This document shows, one piece after another, positions 41,325 through 52,681 of a stretch of DNA of 64,000 nucleotides (positions within the stretch are counted from its first letter, which is position 1; every line of letters starts with the position of its first letter). The notes under the pieces were generated by a model. It searched no databases. It was given only the letters and a program-made list of their open reading frames with translations, and was not told the DNA's origin. Location: assembly GCF_024704385.1 (NCBI RefSeq), contig NZ_JAJDFX010000002.1:310001-374000 (forward strand), given 5' to 3'. A program made the translations under genes and the position numbers. Origin of the DNA: Cellulomonas sp. P24 (GTDB taxonomy: Bacteria > Actinomycetota > Actinomycetes > Actinomycetales > Cellulomonadaceae).

Positions 41325-42293
41325 GTGAGCACGCCCCCAGCCCCCGTCCAGGTCCCCGACTCGTCGCACGGCAACCGCCGGGCGCTGTGGCGGGCCCGGT
41401 GGGGCACATGGCCCACCCGCTGGACGTTCCCGGTCCTGGTCGCCAATCTCGTCGCGCAGGTCGTGATCATCGGTACCGGAGGCGCCGTGCGGCTCACCGC
41501 CTCCGGACTCGGGTGCTCGACGTGGCCTCAGTGCGAGCCGGGCCACTTCACCCCGATGCACGTCGACGCCGCCTCGTACCACGCAGCCATCGAGTTCGGG
41601 AACCGGATGATCACCGGGATCCTCCTCGTGATCTCGCTGCTCGTCGCCGTCGCCGTCTGGTCCGGACGGGAGCGCGCCCGCTCGTACCGGCTCCTCGGGC
41701 TCGTGCCGCTCGCCGGCGTCCTGCTGCAGGCCGTGATCGGCGGGATCACCGTGCTCGTCAAGCTCAACCCGGCGATCGTCGCCAGTCACCTGCTGATCTC
41801 GATGGCGCTCGTCGCTGCATCGACCGTGCTGGTCCGGCGTCACCGGCGCGAGGACGGCACCCCCCGCCCTGTCGTCGGACCGCTGATCGTGGTCATGTCG
41901 CGTGCGCTCGTGGTCGCGACGGTCGTCGTCCTCGCTCTCGGCGTGGTCGTGACCGGTTCCGGGCCGCACTCCGGCGACTCGGTGGTCGGCTACCGGTTCG
42001 CGGTGGACCCGGCCGCGATGGCCAAGGTGCATGCCGGTGCGGTCTGGGTGTTCCTGGTGGTGCTGGCAGCGATCCTCGTCGCCCTTCGGCGGGAGCACGC
42101 GCCGGCCGAGACCCGTCGCTCGGCACTCGTGCTCCTCGCCCTCACCCTGGCCCAGGGGGTGATCGGCTACGTGCAGTACGCGACCGGGCTGCCGGCCCTG
42201 CTCGTCGGTGTCCACATGGTCGCCGCTGCCCTGCTCACGGTCGCGGTCACGTGGTTCGTCACCACACTGAGGGTGCGGAGCGGATCTCGCTGA
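41325..42293 (+). CDS. ctaA: Heme A synthase (COX15/CtaA)
   Basis: 322 aa from the GTG at 41325, with TACGGT at 41312-41317 giving a leaderless start. About eight membrane spans with heme-ligand histidines in YHAAIEFGNRM, VASHLLISM, KVHAGAVWVF and GVHMVAAALL. A cysteine pair sits in the first outer loop (LGCSTWPQCEPG). It oxidises heme O to heme A for cytochrome aa3 oxidase. Its 3' end overlaps the convergent GGDEF gene by 35 bp. Confidence 0.94.
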   Translation: MSTPPAPVQVPDSSHGNRRALWRARWGTWPTRWTFPVLVANLVAQVVIIGTGGAVRLTASGLGCSTWPQCEPGHFTPMHVDAASYHAAIEFGNRMITGILLVISLLVAVAVWSGRERARSYRLLGLVPLAGVLLQAVIGGITVLVKLNPAIVASHLLISMALVAASTVLVRRHRREDGTPRPVVGPLIVVMSRALVVATVVVLALGVVVTGSGPHSGDSVVGYRFAVDPAAMAKVHAGAVWVFLVVLAAILVALRREHAPAETRRSALVLLALTLAQGVIGYVQYATGLPALLVGVHMVAAALLTVAVTWFVTTLRVRSGSR

Positions 42294-43377
42294 CCGCGTC
42301 GTCGTGGCGGCGGCGCCGGTCGCGGGCCTTGGCACGGTAGAGCTGGTCGTCCGCCCGCGCGAGCAGGGCCTCCGCGTCGAGGTCGCCCGCCGGGATCCCG
42401 CCCGACCGACCCTCGTCACCCACCGGGCCATCGTCTCCTGCCGGTTCTGTGCCCCCCGCTGAGCCCACGACGCGGACCATCGTCCCGTGGTCCGCCGAAC
42501 GCAGACACACCACCCCCGCGCTCCACCGGACGTCGGTCAGGGCACGGACGGTCGCGACGACCGCAGCGCCGCGCGCTTCGTCGGCCTCGGTCAGCAGGAC
42601 GGCGAACTCGTCCCCGCCGGTCCGGGCGATCGCGTCGCGCCCGTGGAGCACCTGCCGCCACGAGTCGACCAGCCGCACCAGTGCCGCGTCACCGGCGGCG
42701 TGGCCGTGCGTGTCATTGAGGTGCTTGAACGCGTCGAGGTCCACCGCCACGACGCACAGCGCACCCCCCTCGGACCGGACCTGGTCGATCTCCCTCTCGA
42801 GCATCTGCTGGAACAGACGTCGGGTGAGGGCCCCCGTGAGGTCGTCCGTGGTCGAGCTCCAGCGGAGCAGCTCGAGCAGGTAGCCGAAGGTGCCCGCGCT
42901 GACCGCGACCGTCGTGACCAGGACGACCCACACCGTCGGGGCGAACGGCACCGGGGAGGCCAGCATGCCCACGGTGAGCGCCACGACGATCCCGGGGATC
43001 ACCACCCGCAGCTGGCGGAACGGGTAGGCGTACGCCGCGAACTGGCTCGCGACGACGAGCCCGAGGCTCGTGAGGACGAGGCCCTCGACCGTCTGGCACG
43101 CCGCCAGCAGCACCGCACCGGTGGCGACGGACACCACGACCACCACGTGGCGCACCCCCGGCACCCGCCCGAGCAGGACCATCCCCAGCGCCATCGCGGC
43201 GAAGATCCCTGCGGCCGTCCGCCAGACCTCGACGATCGAGGAGGGCGTCAGCGGCCAGACCCCCGAGATCAGGCACATCGCCGACGCCAGGCCGAGGAAC
43301 AGCGCGTAGTGCCATGGCGACGGGAAGAGCGGGAGCTTCCTGTCGTGGCCCCGAGGATGCGCGAACGAACCTGTCAC
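42259..43377 (-). CDS. Membrane-bound diguanylate cyclase (GGDEF)
   Basis: 372 aa from the GTG at 43377, where the ribosome binding site AGGAGG abuts the start. Five or six membrane spans fill residues 20-170. A GGDEF domain follows: DDLTGALTRRLFQQMLE, AVDLDAFKHLNDTHGHAAGDAAL and the intact ARTGGDEFAVLL. The inhibitory-site position reads HGRD instead of RxxD, so product inhibition may be lost. Between WSAGVV and LLARADDQLYRAK there is an unusual Gly/Asp-rich insertion of about 40 residues. It should make cyclic di-GMP from two GTP. Confidence 0.92.
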   Translation of the reverse strand: MTGSFAHPRGHDRKLPLFPSPWHYALFLGLASAMCLISGVWPLTPSSIVEVWRTAAGIFAAMALGMVLLGRVPGVRHVVVVVSVATGAVLLAACQTVEGLVLTSLGLVVASQFAAYAYPFRQLRVVIPGIVVALTVGMLASPVPFAPTVWVVLVTTVAVSAGTFGYLLELLRWSSTTDDLTGALTRRLFQQMLEREIDQVRSEGGALCVVAVDLDAFKHLNDTHGHAAGDAALVRLVDSWRQVLHGRDAIARTGGDEFAVLLTEADEARGAAVVATVRALTDVRWSAGVVCLRSADHGTMVRVVGSAGGTEPAGDDGPVGDEGRSGGIPAGDLDAEALLARADDQLYRAKARDRRRRHDDAVSEIRSAPSVW

Positions 43378-43504
43378 CTCCTCGATATCGGCATCACGGC
43401 GCAGCGGGTCAACCCGATCGGCCAGGCGTGGCCTGTGAACATCATGTGAACGGTCGACCGTCGGCCGCCTCGCGGGTGTCGGACCCTCGCCCTAGCCTCG
43501 ACCC

Positions 43505-44518
43505 ATGGACCACGACACCGCCACGACGGGCGCCACCCGTCACGCGATCAACGCCGAGGGACTCGTCAAGCGGTTCGGGTCGGTGACCGCGCTCGACGGC
43601 ATCGATCTCGCCGTGCCGACGGGATCGGTGCTGGGACTTCTCGGGCCGAACGGCGCCGGCAAGACGACCGTGGTCCGCATCCTCGCGACCCTGCTGCACC
43701 CGGACGCCGGTCGCGCCCACGTCGCCGGCGTCGACCTCCGGAAGGACCCGGCCGGCGTGCGACGGCGGATCGGCCTGTCGGGCCAGTACGCGGCCGTCGA
43801 CGAGTACCTGACCGGCTACGAGAACCTCGACATGATCGGACGGCTCTATCACCTGGGCCGGCGAGCGAGTCGCGAGAGGGCCCGGGAGCTGCTCGCCGAC
43901 TTCAAGCTCGAGGATGCGGCGAACCGCCCCACCCGCACCTACTCGGGTGGGATGCGTCGACGCCTCGACCTTGCCGGCGCCCTGGTCGCACGGCCACCGG
44001 TGCTGTTCCTCGACGAGCCGACCACGGGGCTCGACCCGCGGGGACGGATCGACATGTGGGAGGTCATCCAGACGCTCGTGTCCGGCGGCACCACGCTGCT
44101 GCTGACGACCCAGTACCTCGAGGAGGCCGACGTCCTCGCCGACGAGATCGTGGTGATCGACCACGGGCGGATCATCGCCCAGGGCACCTCGGACCAGCTC
44201 AAGGCCCAGGTCGGCGGTGAACGGCTCGAGATCACGGTGAACGACGGTCGACGCCTCGCCGAGGCCGGCACGCTGCTCGCTCCGCTCGGCCTCGCCAGCC
44301 CGACGCTCGACGTCCACCGCCACGCCCTGCTCATGCCGGTGAGCGGCGGCGCGAGCGCCCTCACCGACGCCCTCCGACGGCTCGACGCCGCCGGTATCGG
44401 GATCGACGACGTCGGGCTGCGCCGACCGACCCTCGACGACGTCTTCCTCACCCTCACCGGGCACGGCACTGCCGGTACCGACGACCCGTCCGCCACGGAG
44501 AAGGAGACGGCCCGATGA
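43505..44518 (+). CDS. Daunorubicin-resistance-type ABC ATPase (DrrA-like)
   Basis: 337 aa from the ATG at 43505; TAGCCT at 43493-43498 is six bases away, so leaderless. Walker [15 protein letters not shown]-loop region LSGQYAAVDEYLTGYENL, signature YSGGMRRRLDLAGAL, Walker B VLFLDEPTTGLDPRGR, then QYLEEADVLADEIVVIDHG. The SGQYAAVDE segment is typical of DrrA. It exports a lipophilic compound with its permease partner. Confidence 0.93.
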   Translation: MDHDTATTGATRHAINAEGLVKRFGSVTALDGIDLAVPTGSVLGLLGPNGAGKTTVVRILATLLHPDAGRAHVAGVDLRKDPAGVRRRIGLSGQYAAVDEYLTGYENLDMIGRLYHLGRRASRERARELLADFKLEDAANRPTRTYSGGMRRRLDLAGALVARPPVLFLDEPTTGLDPRGRIDMWEVIQTLVSGGTTLLLTTQYLEEADVLADEIVVIDHGRIIAQGTSDQLKAQVGGERLEITVNDGRRLAEAGTLLAPLGLASPTLDVHRHALLMPVSGGASALTDALRRLDAAGIGIDDVGLRRPTLDDVFLTLTGHGTAGTDDPSATEKETAR

Positions 44519-45333
44519 CCATCCCGCACGTGATCGCCGACGCGCATGTCGTCGCGAAGCGCAACATCATCAAGATCAAGCGCGTGCCGGACCTCCTGGT
44601 CTTCACCGTGCTGTCGCCGATCATGTTCGTGCTGCTGTTCGCCTACGTGTTCGGCGGGGCGATCGGCGGGACGATCAGCGGGAGCAGCGGCAGCTCTGCG
44701 TATCGCGAGTACCTCATCGCAGGGATCTTCGCCCAGACCGTGATCTTCGGGGCGACGATCACCGGCGCCGGCCTCGCCGAGGACGTCAAGAAGGGGATCA
44801 TCGACCGGTTCCGTTCGCTGCCGATGGCGCCGTCGGCGGTCCTGACCGGCCGCACCCTGTCCGACGTCATCAACAACGTCATCGTGCTCGTCGTGATGTC
44901 GCTGACCGGGTTGGCGGTCGGGTGGCGGATCCGCGGCTCGTTCCTCGACGCGCTCACCGGCTACGGGGTACTGCTCGTCTTCGCCTACGCCATCTCGTGG
45001 ATCATGGCCTGGATCGGCATGCTCGTCCCGAGCCCGGAGGTCGTCAACAACGCCTCGTTCATCGTGATCTTCCCGCTCACGTTCATCGCGAACACGTTCG
45101 TGCCCCTGAGCACGCTCCCGTCGGCCCTCCAGCGCTTCGCCGAGTGGAATCCCGTGTCAGCGGTGACCCAGGCCGCACGCGAGCTCTTCGGCAACATCCA
45201 GCCCGGGACGCCGGAACCGACGGCGTGGGCACTGCAGCACCCGGCTCTCTACACCCTCATCTGGTCCGCAGCGATCCTCGTGATCTTCATCCCTCTCGCG
45301 AACGCCCAGTACCGGGTCTCCACGAGCCGCTGA
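44515..45333 (+). CDS. DrrB-like ABC-2 permease
   Basis: 272 aa; ATG at 44515 overlaps the ATPase stop (ATGA). Six membrane spans with DrrB landmarks: RNIIKIKRVPDLLVFTVLSPIMFVLLFAYVFGGAI, GLAEDVKKGIIDRFRSLPMAPSAVLTGRTLSD and NTFVPLSTLPSALQRFAEWNPVSAVTQAARELFGN. Partner of the preceding ATPase. Endogenous substrate unknown. Confidence 0.93.
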   Translation: MTIPHVIADAHVVAKRNIIKIKRVPDLLVFTVLSPIMFVLLFAYVFGGAIGGTISGSSGSSAYREYLIAGIFAQTVIFGATITGAGLAEDVKKGIIDRFRSLPMAPSAVLTGRTLSDVINNVIVLVVMSLTGLAVGWRIRGSFLDALTGYGVLLVFAYAISWIMAWIGMLVPSPEVVNNASFIVIFPLTFIANTFVPLSTLPSALQRFAEWNPVSAVTQAARELFGNIQPGTPEPTAWALQHPALYTLIWSAAILVIFIPLANAQYRVSTSR

Positions 45334-45361
45334 AGAGCGAACCAGTCGCGAGAACCCCGCG

Positions 45362-46053
45362 TCAGGCCTGGAACGCCGGCCCGGGCACGTCGCCGGGGTG
45401 ACGACGCTCGGGCCACGGCGTCTCGACCGGTCGCAGCGCCGTCCATCCCGTGGCCCGCGCCGCCTGCGCGGCAAGGATCCCGACGACGGCCGACGGGTTG
45501 TGCACGCGCCCCTCGAGCACGGCCGCCACGGCGTCGTCCAGCGGCACCCATCGCGGCTCCATCTCGAGCTCCTCGGCCTCACGGGCGAACCGCTCGTGCA
45601 CCGGCACCTCGTGCAGGCCCCGTGCGAGGAACATCCGGATCGCCTCGTTGCTCCCGCCGGGCGAGGTGAAGTAGTCCACCAGCACGTCCCAGCGGTCCGC
45701 GACGAGATCGGCCTCCTCCGCGAGCTCTCGTGCCGCGGCGATCTGCGCAGGCTCGCCGTCGACGTCGAGCAGGCCGGCAGGAGGCTCCCACAGCTCGCGA
45801 CCGACCGGGTGCCGGTACTGCCGCTGGAGCAGCAGCCGGTCCTCGTCGTCGATCGCGATGACCGCCACCGCGCCGGGGTGGTCGATGAACTCCCGTCGCA
45901 CCCTCCCCCGTCACCGAGATCGACCTGCTCCGCGACGACGTCCCAGATCATGCCGTCGTGGAGCAGGTCACGACCCCCTGCCGGACGCGCCGCCACGACG
46001 TCCCGGAGCTCGCCGGTGCTGAGCCCTTCTCGCTGCGTCGGTGCGCGCTCCAC
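45362..46053 (-). pseudogene. NUDIX ADP-ribose pyrophosphatase, single-base frameshift
   Basis: The N-terminal part (GTG at 46053, directly after the pyrG stop) reads LSTGELRDVVAARP-LLHDGMIWDVVAEQVDLGDGG. The rest, one frame over, reads RREFIDHPGAVAVIAIDDEDRLLLQRQYRHPVGRELWEPPAGLLDVDGEP-AAARELAEEADL, containing the NUDIX box (G-x5-E-x7-REUxEE-like). One extra G in the run at 45905-45909 would join them as a 230-aa enzyme. The fault is thus a one-base loss, real or a sequencing error. The intact enzyme would hydrolyse ADP-ribose. The pyrG-NUDIX order matches mycobacteria. Confidence 0.88.
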
Positions 46054-47763
<1,710 letters not shown>

Positions 47764-47863
47764 TCACTCTACCGGACGTCTGCGACGCTCTGGACCGGAC
47801 CCGCCGTCGAGCGAGCGGTCGCGACCTGCCGCAGGGCGGTGCACGTCATGGGCCTCCGGCAGC

Positions 47864-49016
47864 TCACCTGCGGTCCGGGAGCGGCTCGTAGACGGCCGCC
47901 AGCTGGGCCAGGACGTCCCCGATCGTCGGGAGCTCACGTGCCCGCTCGATCGCCGCCTCACCGAGAGCGGTTCGCCGTGGCTCGTCGGTGAGCAGGTGCA
48001 CGATCCGCGCACTGAGGTGACCCGGACGCGCTGCGGGGACGAGTGCGGCGCCGTCAGCGGTGACTTCGCTCGTCCCCCCCGACGTCCGTCGCGACGACCG
48101 CCGCACCGAGAGCGAGCGCTTCCTGCAGCCAGAGGGGTTGTCCCTCCCACACGGCGGTGCTGACGACCAGGTCGGCGGCCGCGAGGAGGTCCGGCACGTC
48201 GTCGCGGCGACCCAGGACGACGACGGGGAGGTCCTCAGCGGCAACCCGTGCTGCAAGATGCTCACGGAGCGGGCCGTCACCTGCGACGACCCAGACGAGC
48301 CGGCTGAGCTCCGGCAGGTCTCCCGCGGCGACGCGGTCCTTGAGCAGGCCGGCGGTGTCGCACAACATGTCGATGCCCTTCTGCGGGGCGAGTCGCGCCA
48401 CCGTGACGAGGAGGGCGGCATCCGGCTCGAGCCCGAGGTCGGCACGCACCTGCGACGCCGTCCGACCGACCGGCGGGCGCGCCGGTGCCGGGACCAACGC
48501 CCGTTCGGTACGTCGCGCACCCCGCTCACGCGCCCCCTCGACCAGGTCCGCCGAGACGCCGAGGACGACATCGGCACGGCGGTTGACCAGGTGCTCGAGC
48601 GCGGTCGCGACCGTCCTGACCCCCCGGCCGCCGACGGGTCGGTTGTGCAACGTCACCACGACCCATGGGCGGTCCTCGGTCCGTAGCCCGGCGACGGCCA
48701 GCACCGCCGCCGCACCGGCACGTAGCCCGTGCGCGTGCACGACGTCAGCCCCGGCAGCCAGCGCGCGCAGCCGTCGTGTGACCTCGACGTCCCGTGGTCC
48801 AGGTCGCGGGCCCAGGGGGATGGCACGGTAGGTCACCCGGCTGTCGGCGGGCGCGATCTGCCCCTCCAGGGCAGCGGGACCTGCCACCTTGACGACAGCA
48901 CCTGGGCCGTCTGGCGGCTCGGCCGCGAGCGCGGCGCTGATCTGGGCGACGTGGCGCGCAACGCCTCCGGAGCTGGAGCCGAGCACCTGGAGCACGTGCT
49001 GGGGGTTCTCACCCAC
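47864..49016 (-). pseudogene. GT4-family glycosyltransferase, single-base frameshift
   Basis: Starts at the GTG at 49016 (VGENPQHVLQVLGSSSGGVARHVAQI) with GAGGAGG six bases upstream. The GT-B donor domain has LLVTVARLAPQKGIDMLCD and the E-x-x-x-L-WLQEALALGAAVVATDVGG motif. There the frame breaks at a G7 run (C7 at 48074-48080). Removing one G continues as TSEVTADGAALVPAARPGHLSARIVHLL to the stop at 47864, giving 383 aa. It probably transfers a sugar from a nucleotide donor to a lipid or wall acceptor. It overlaps the end region of murJ, implying cotranscription. Confidence 0.87.
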
Positions 49017-50754
49017 GAGTGACCTCCTCACCGCGAGAGCGCACCTCGTCCGAATGGCCGCTGCGCCGTACCGCGCGGATCAGCGACCGGTCGCCGACGA
49101 CCACCACCGTACCGATCACCAGGACCGCGACCGTCGCGGCGACGAGTCCGGCGGACACCGACGCCGCCGCCCCGGTCCCCCACGCGTCCTGCAACCGACC
49201 CTCGGCCCACCGCCCTGCACCTGCTGCGACGACGGCACCGACGAGCGTCACGGCCACGGTGCGGGTGATCCCCGTCATGGCGTCGCGTCCCGCCGCTCGC
49301 CGCACGACGATCAGCAGGACGACACCGGCGACGAGCATCCCGACCGAGTTGCCTGCCGCGAGCCCCCGCAGGGTTCCGCCCGGATCGCCCGACGTCGGTG
49401 CCGCGAGCCGCACCCCCACGATGGAGGCGACGGCGACGGTGAACCATCCCGTGGCGACGGCGCTGACCGCTGCTCGCCCGCGTTCCAGCGCGAACAGCAC
49501 CCGCGAGAGCTGGAAGATCAGGGCGTAGCCCAGGAGCCCCGGTGCCAGGAGCGTCAGGGTCGGACTCATGTGGGCGACGAGCGCAGGATCCCGGCTCGCG
49601 TCGATCGTCCCGAAGAATGCCGCGACCGCCGGGGCCACGGCGATGAGCACGGCTGCTCCGAGCATCGAGACGGCGAGCACCCCGCGGGTGCTCACCGACA
49701 CGAGCTGCCCGTAGCGCTCGCGGTCACCCGTCGCGGCGTGCTCCGCCAGCCGGGGGAAGGCGGCCGTCGCGAGGGGAACGGCGAGGACCGCATAGGGAAG
49801 CAGGTACACGGCCTGGGAGTACATGAACAGGTTGATGGTGCCGAGACCACCGACGTCGTTCGCGAGCTTGGCCGTCACGAGGACCGAGACCTGCTGCGCG
49901 ACCAGACCGCCGAGTCCGGCGAACGCGAGGTTCCTCGCCCGCGTCCCGACCCCTGGTGGGAAACGGAACGTCGGGCGCAGACGGAGCCCCGACCGCAGCA
50001 CGGGTGCGAGGAGCGGAAGACTCATCGCCGCCACTCCGAGCGTCGTTCCCCACCCGAGCCAGGCCACAGCCGATGCCGACAGCTCACCAGGGTGGTCACG
50101 GGTCGACCCGACGGCGAGGTGCCGGAACACGAGGTAGGTGGTGATGACCACCGCACTGGAGGCGAGCGGCGCGGCGGCAGGCCAGCTGAACCGTCGCTGC
50201 GCCTGGAGCACCCCGGTGAGCACGACGCCGATCCCGTAGAGGACGACCTGAGGCGCGAACACGGCGACGAGCGACACGGCGAGGTCGGTCGTCTGGGCGG
50301 CGACCGCGGGATCGGTGGTCGGACCAGGCTGGTACAGGAGACCGACGATCGGGCGCGCGAAGACGGTGAGGAGGACGGCCGTCGGCACCAGGAGCGCGAC
50401 GGCCCACGTCAGCAGGGCAGAGGCGATCCGGTCGACCTCGGTCCGTAGGCGTCGTGCGAGCGGCGCGGCAAGGAGTGGCACGACGGCGCCGGCGAGCGCT
50501 CCGCCTGCGACGACCTCGAACAGGACGTTCGGGAGGAGGTTCGCCGTGGCGTACGCGGTGCCCGTCGCGCTGGCCCCGACGCCGTACGACTGCGCCATCC
50601 ACCGCCCGAAGCCCACCACCCTGCTCAGCAGGGTGATCGCGGCGATGAGCGCCGCCGCACCGGCGAGGCCGGCGCCGACGCGGCGCTGCGCGAACCTCAC
50701 CACCCGCTCATCCGACGGCGCCGCGGGACGCGTCCTGGTGGACCTCGGAGTCAC
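49009..50754 (-). CDS. murJ: MurJ/MviN-family lipid flippase
   Basis: 581 aa from the GTG at 50754. About 14 membrane spans with MurJ-type segments: LLSRVVGFGRWMAQSYGVGASATGTAYATANLLPNVLFEVVAGGALAGAVVPLL near the N-terminus, and YSQAVYLLPYAVLAVPLATAAFPRLAEHAATGD. MurJ flips lipid II across the membrane; paralogues can serve other lipid-linked glycans. The large Rv3910-like kinase-fused form is not seen here, so this may be a second, pathway-specific flippase. It overlaps the upstream transferase gene by 47 bases. Confidence 0.88.
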   Translation of the reverse strand: MTPRSTRTRPAAPSDERVVRFAQRRVGAGLAGAAALIAAITLLSRVVGFGRWMAQSYGVGASATGTAYATANLLPNVLFEVVAGGALAGAVVPLLAAPLARRLRTEVDRIASALLTWAVALLVPTAVLLTVFARPIVGLLYQPGPTTDPAVAAQTTDLAVSLVAVFAPQVVLYGIGVVLTGVLQAQRRFSWPAAAPLASSAVVITTYLVFRHLAVGSTRDHPGELSASAVAWLGWGTTLGVAAMSLPLLAPVLRSGLRLRPTFRFPPGVGTRARNLAFAGLGGLVAQQVSVLVTAKLANDVGGLGTINLFMYSQAVYLLPYAVLAVPLATAAFPRLAEHAATGDRERYGQLVSVSTRGVLAVSMLGAAVLIAVAPAVAAFFGTIDASRDPALVAHMSPTLTLLAPGLLGYALIFQLSRVLFALERGRAAVSAVATGWFTVAVASIVGVRLAAPTSGDPGGTLRGLAAGNSVGMLVAGVVLLIVVRRAAGRDAMTGITRTVAVTLVGAVVAAGAGRWAEGRLQDAWGTGAAASVSAGLVAATVAVLVIGTVVVVGDRSLIRAVRRSGHSDEVRSRGEEVTRG

Positions 50755-51598
50755 GGCGACCCCAGTGGTCGACGGCCCGGAGCACGGGCGTGCGGGCGAT
50801 CACCTCGGTGAAGCTCACCCGCTCGCTCGCGAGGGTCAACGCGACGACACCGGCGAGCAGACCCCACCGGACGCTGCGCGGAGTGTCGAGCACGACCGCG
50901 GTGCCGAGGGCGGCTCCGATCGCGTTCGCTCCCCCGTCGCCGAGCATGTCGGTGCCGTGGAGATCTGCCTTCGCCGCCCCGGCGGCCGCACCCAGCACGG
51001 CGCCCGCGACCCCGGCGCCGTCTCGGCCGGCGAGCGCGATCGGCGCCGATACGAGCACCGCCACCTTGAGGGCACGTCCGGGCCGGAGGTCGAACAGGTT
51101 CACGAGGTTGGCACACCCGGCGATCAGCGCCCCGGACGACAGGACGTCCACCGCCCACGGGAGGCGGCGGCCAGACGGTGGGCGCGGTGTCGCAAGTACC
51201 GCTGCCATCAGGCTCGATGCACCGATCCCGAGCACCTTGAGCCCCCCGGTCGTGAGCCGACCCCGGCGAAGCGCACCCAGGTGCCCGCGAAGCCCCTTGG
51301 CCCGGTCGCCAGAGGCCTCACCGAGATCGTCGACGAGGCCGAGCACGGCGGCGCCGACTGTCGCGCTCGCGACCGCGAGAGCACCACGACGGTTCGGTGC
51401 CTCGAGGACCCCGCCTGCGAGCAACCCGGCGGCCACTGCAGGCCCTTCGAGCAGGCTCACGGGCGCTCCGCGGTGGTTCGTCCGGGTCCACCGGTCACCA
51501 CCGCCCCGGAGGACGCTCTCGAGCGCGAGTCGAGTCACCGCGGTCGTCGACCCGGCGCCGACGGCTCCGCAGAGCCAGGACCGTGCCGGGTCCGTCAT
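50708..51598 (-). CDS. MraY/WecA-like polyprenyl-phosphate sugar-1-phosphate transferase
   Basis: 296 aa; ATG at 51598 overlaps the steB stop (ATGA). Polytopic, with the family motifs LGLVDDLGE (Mg-binding Asp pair), CANLVNLFDLRPGRALK (NxxN-x-D type) and MLGDGGANAIGAALG (GDxG). The canonical MraY histidine loop is not evident, so it is a divergent member. It likely starts a lipid-linked glycan on a polyprenyl phosphate. Its neighbours (MurJ flippase, GT4) would carry out later steps. Confidence 0.78.
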   Translation of the reverse strand: MTDPARSWLCGAVGAGSTTAVTRLALESVLRGGGDRWTRTNHRGAPVSLLEGPAVAAGLLAGGVLEAPNRRGALAVASATVGAAVLGLVDDLGEASGDRAKGLRGHLGALRRGRLTTGGLKVLGIGASSLMAAVLATPRPPSGRRLPWAVDVLSSGALIAGCANLVNLFDLRPGRALKVAVLVSAPIALAGRDGAGVAGAVLGAAAGAAKADLHGTDMLGDGGANAIGAALGTAVVLDTPRSVRWGLLAGVVALTLASERVSFTEVIARTPVLRAVDHWGRRDSEVHQDASRGAVG

Positions 51599-52644
51599 CC
51601 CGCCGCACCTGGCGACGACGGAGCCGTGGCACCTGTCGAGGACGGGGTCGTCGCCCCGGTGCTCCCGGTCGGGACGGGTGTCCTGTCGACGGGCTCGAGC
51701 TTGACGGTGGTCGGGATCGGCGTCAGGTCGGCTCCCGTCCCGTAGTGACCGTTCACCCCGCCGATCCTGGCGTTGAGCGCAAGGGGCACCGAGATCTGGC
51801 CGACGACCTCGTGACCGTCCGAGACGGTCGTCAGCCGGCTCGACACGGTGCTGTCGGCGAGGATGTCCGTCACGAGCCCCTGCTTGACCGAGCCGCCCAC
51901 GATCACCGCACCCTCCGACCGGGCCTGGGCGGCCCGGGCGATGTCCATCTCCGCGGTCGTGACCTCCGTCGGGTCCGGGGTCGCCAGCGGGTCGCTGCTC
52001 GTCGAGATCGGACCGGCCAGCACGACGATCGCGTCGGCCGGCGCCGTCACGTCGGCGGTGGTGGTGACCAGCTTCCCCTTGACCAGGAGCTGGAGCACGA
52101 TCCCGGCCGACTCGGACAAGGTGTTCGGGGCAGAGGGGTTGGCGCCGGTCAGTGACTGCGCCAGCGCCTCGGCGAGCTGGGTCTCCACGGTGGCGTTGTC
52201 CGCCGGGGCCGGGTCGAGGTACGTCGTGAGCGTTCCTGCGAGCTTCTGCCGGAACGTCGACTCACCACTCGAGGTCCAGGTGTCCGTCACCTGCACCTGG
52301 GCGCTGACGCTCGCGCCTGCTGCCTTGAGCTGCGCCGTGATCGCGTCGGTGATCGTCTGGTCGGTCTGTCCGAGGAGCACCAGCGCCACGCGACGCCCTG
52401 GGAGCGTGCCTCCGACGAGCTGGGGCGAGGCGGCCGAGAGGAACGCCTGCGCGTCCTTGAGCGACCCGTTGGCGGTGTCGAGCTCGCCCCGCAGGGCGTC
52501 CTTCTCGGTGCGCAGCTGCGCCACCTGACCCGTCAGCGTGTCCCCGATCGTCTCCTTGAGCGGGCCGGCACCGAGCGCGATGCCCACGGCGAGCGCGAGG
52601 AAGACCGAGATGAGCGAGACGATGTGGTAGCGGAAGTCGATCAC
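51595..52644 (-). CDS. steB: SteB/MctB-like membrane-anchored protein (annotated as copper transporter)
   Basis: 349 aa from the GTG at 52644. N-terminal span in MIDFRYHIVSLISVFLALAVGIALGAGPL, coiled coil at about 35-70 (AQLRTEKDALRGELDTANGSLKDAQAF), and a large extracytoplasmic domain with a Pro/Ser/Thr-rich tail. The family includes mycobacterial MctB (Rv1698), reported in copper tolerance, and corynebacterial SteB, which acts with SteA in cell separation. Pairing with steA here favours the second role. Confidence 0.85.
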   Translation of the reverse strand: MIDFRYHIVSLISVFLALAVGIALGAGPLKETIGDTLTGQVAQLRTEKDALRGELDTANGSLKDAQAFLSAASPQLVGGTLPGRRVALVLLGQTDQTITDAITAQLKAAGASVSAQVQVTDTWTSSGESTFRQKLAGTLTTYLDPAPADNATVETQLAEALAQSLTGANPSAPNTLSESAGIVLQLLVKGKLVTTTADVTAPADAIVVLAGPISTSSDPLATPDPTEVTTAEMDIARAAQARSEGAVIVGGSVKQGLVTDILADSTVSSRLTTVSDGHEVVGQISVPLALNARIGGVNGHYGTGADLTPIPTTVKLEPVDRTPVPTGSTGATTPSSTGATAPSSPGAAG

Positions 52645-52681
52645 GGTGCAGTCTCTCGATCAGTGGTGAGGCGGGTCGGCA

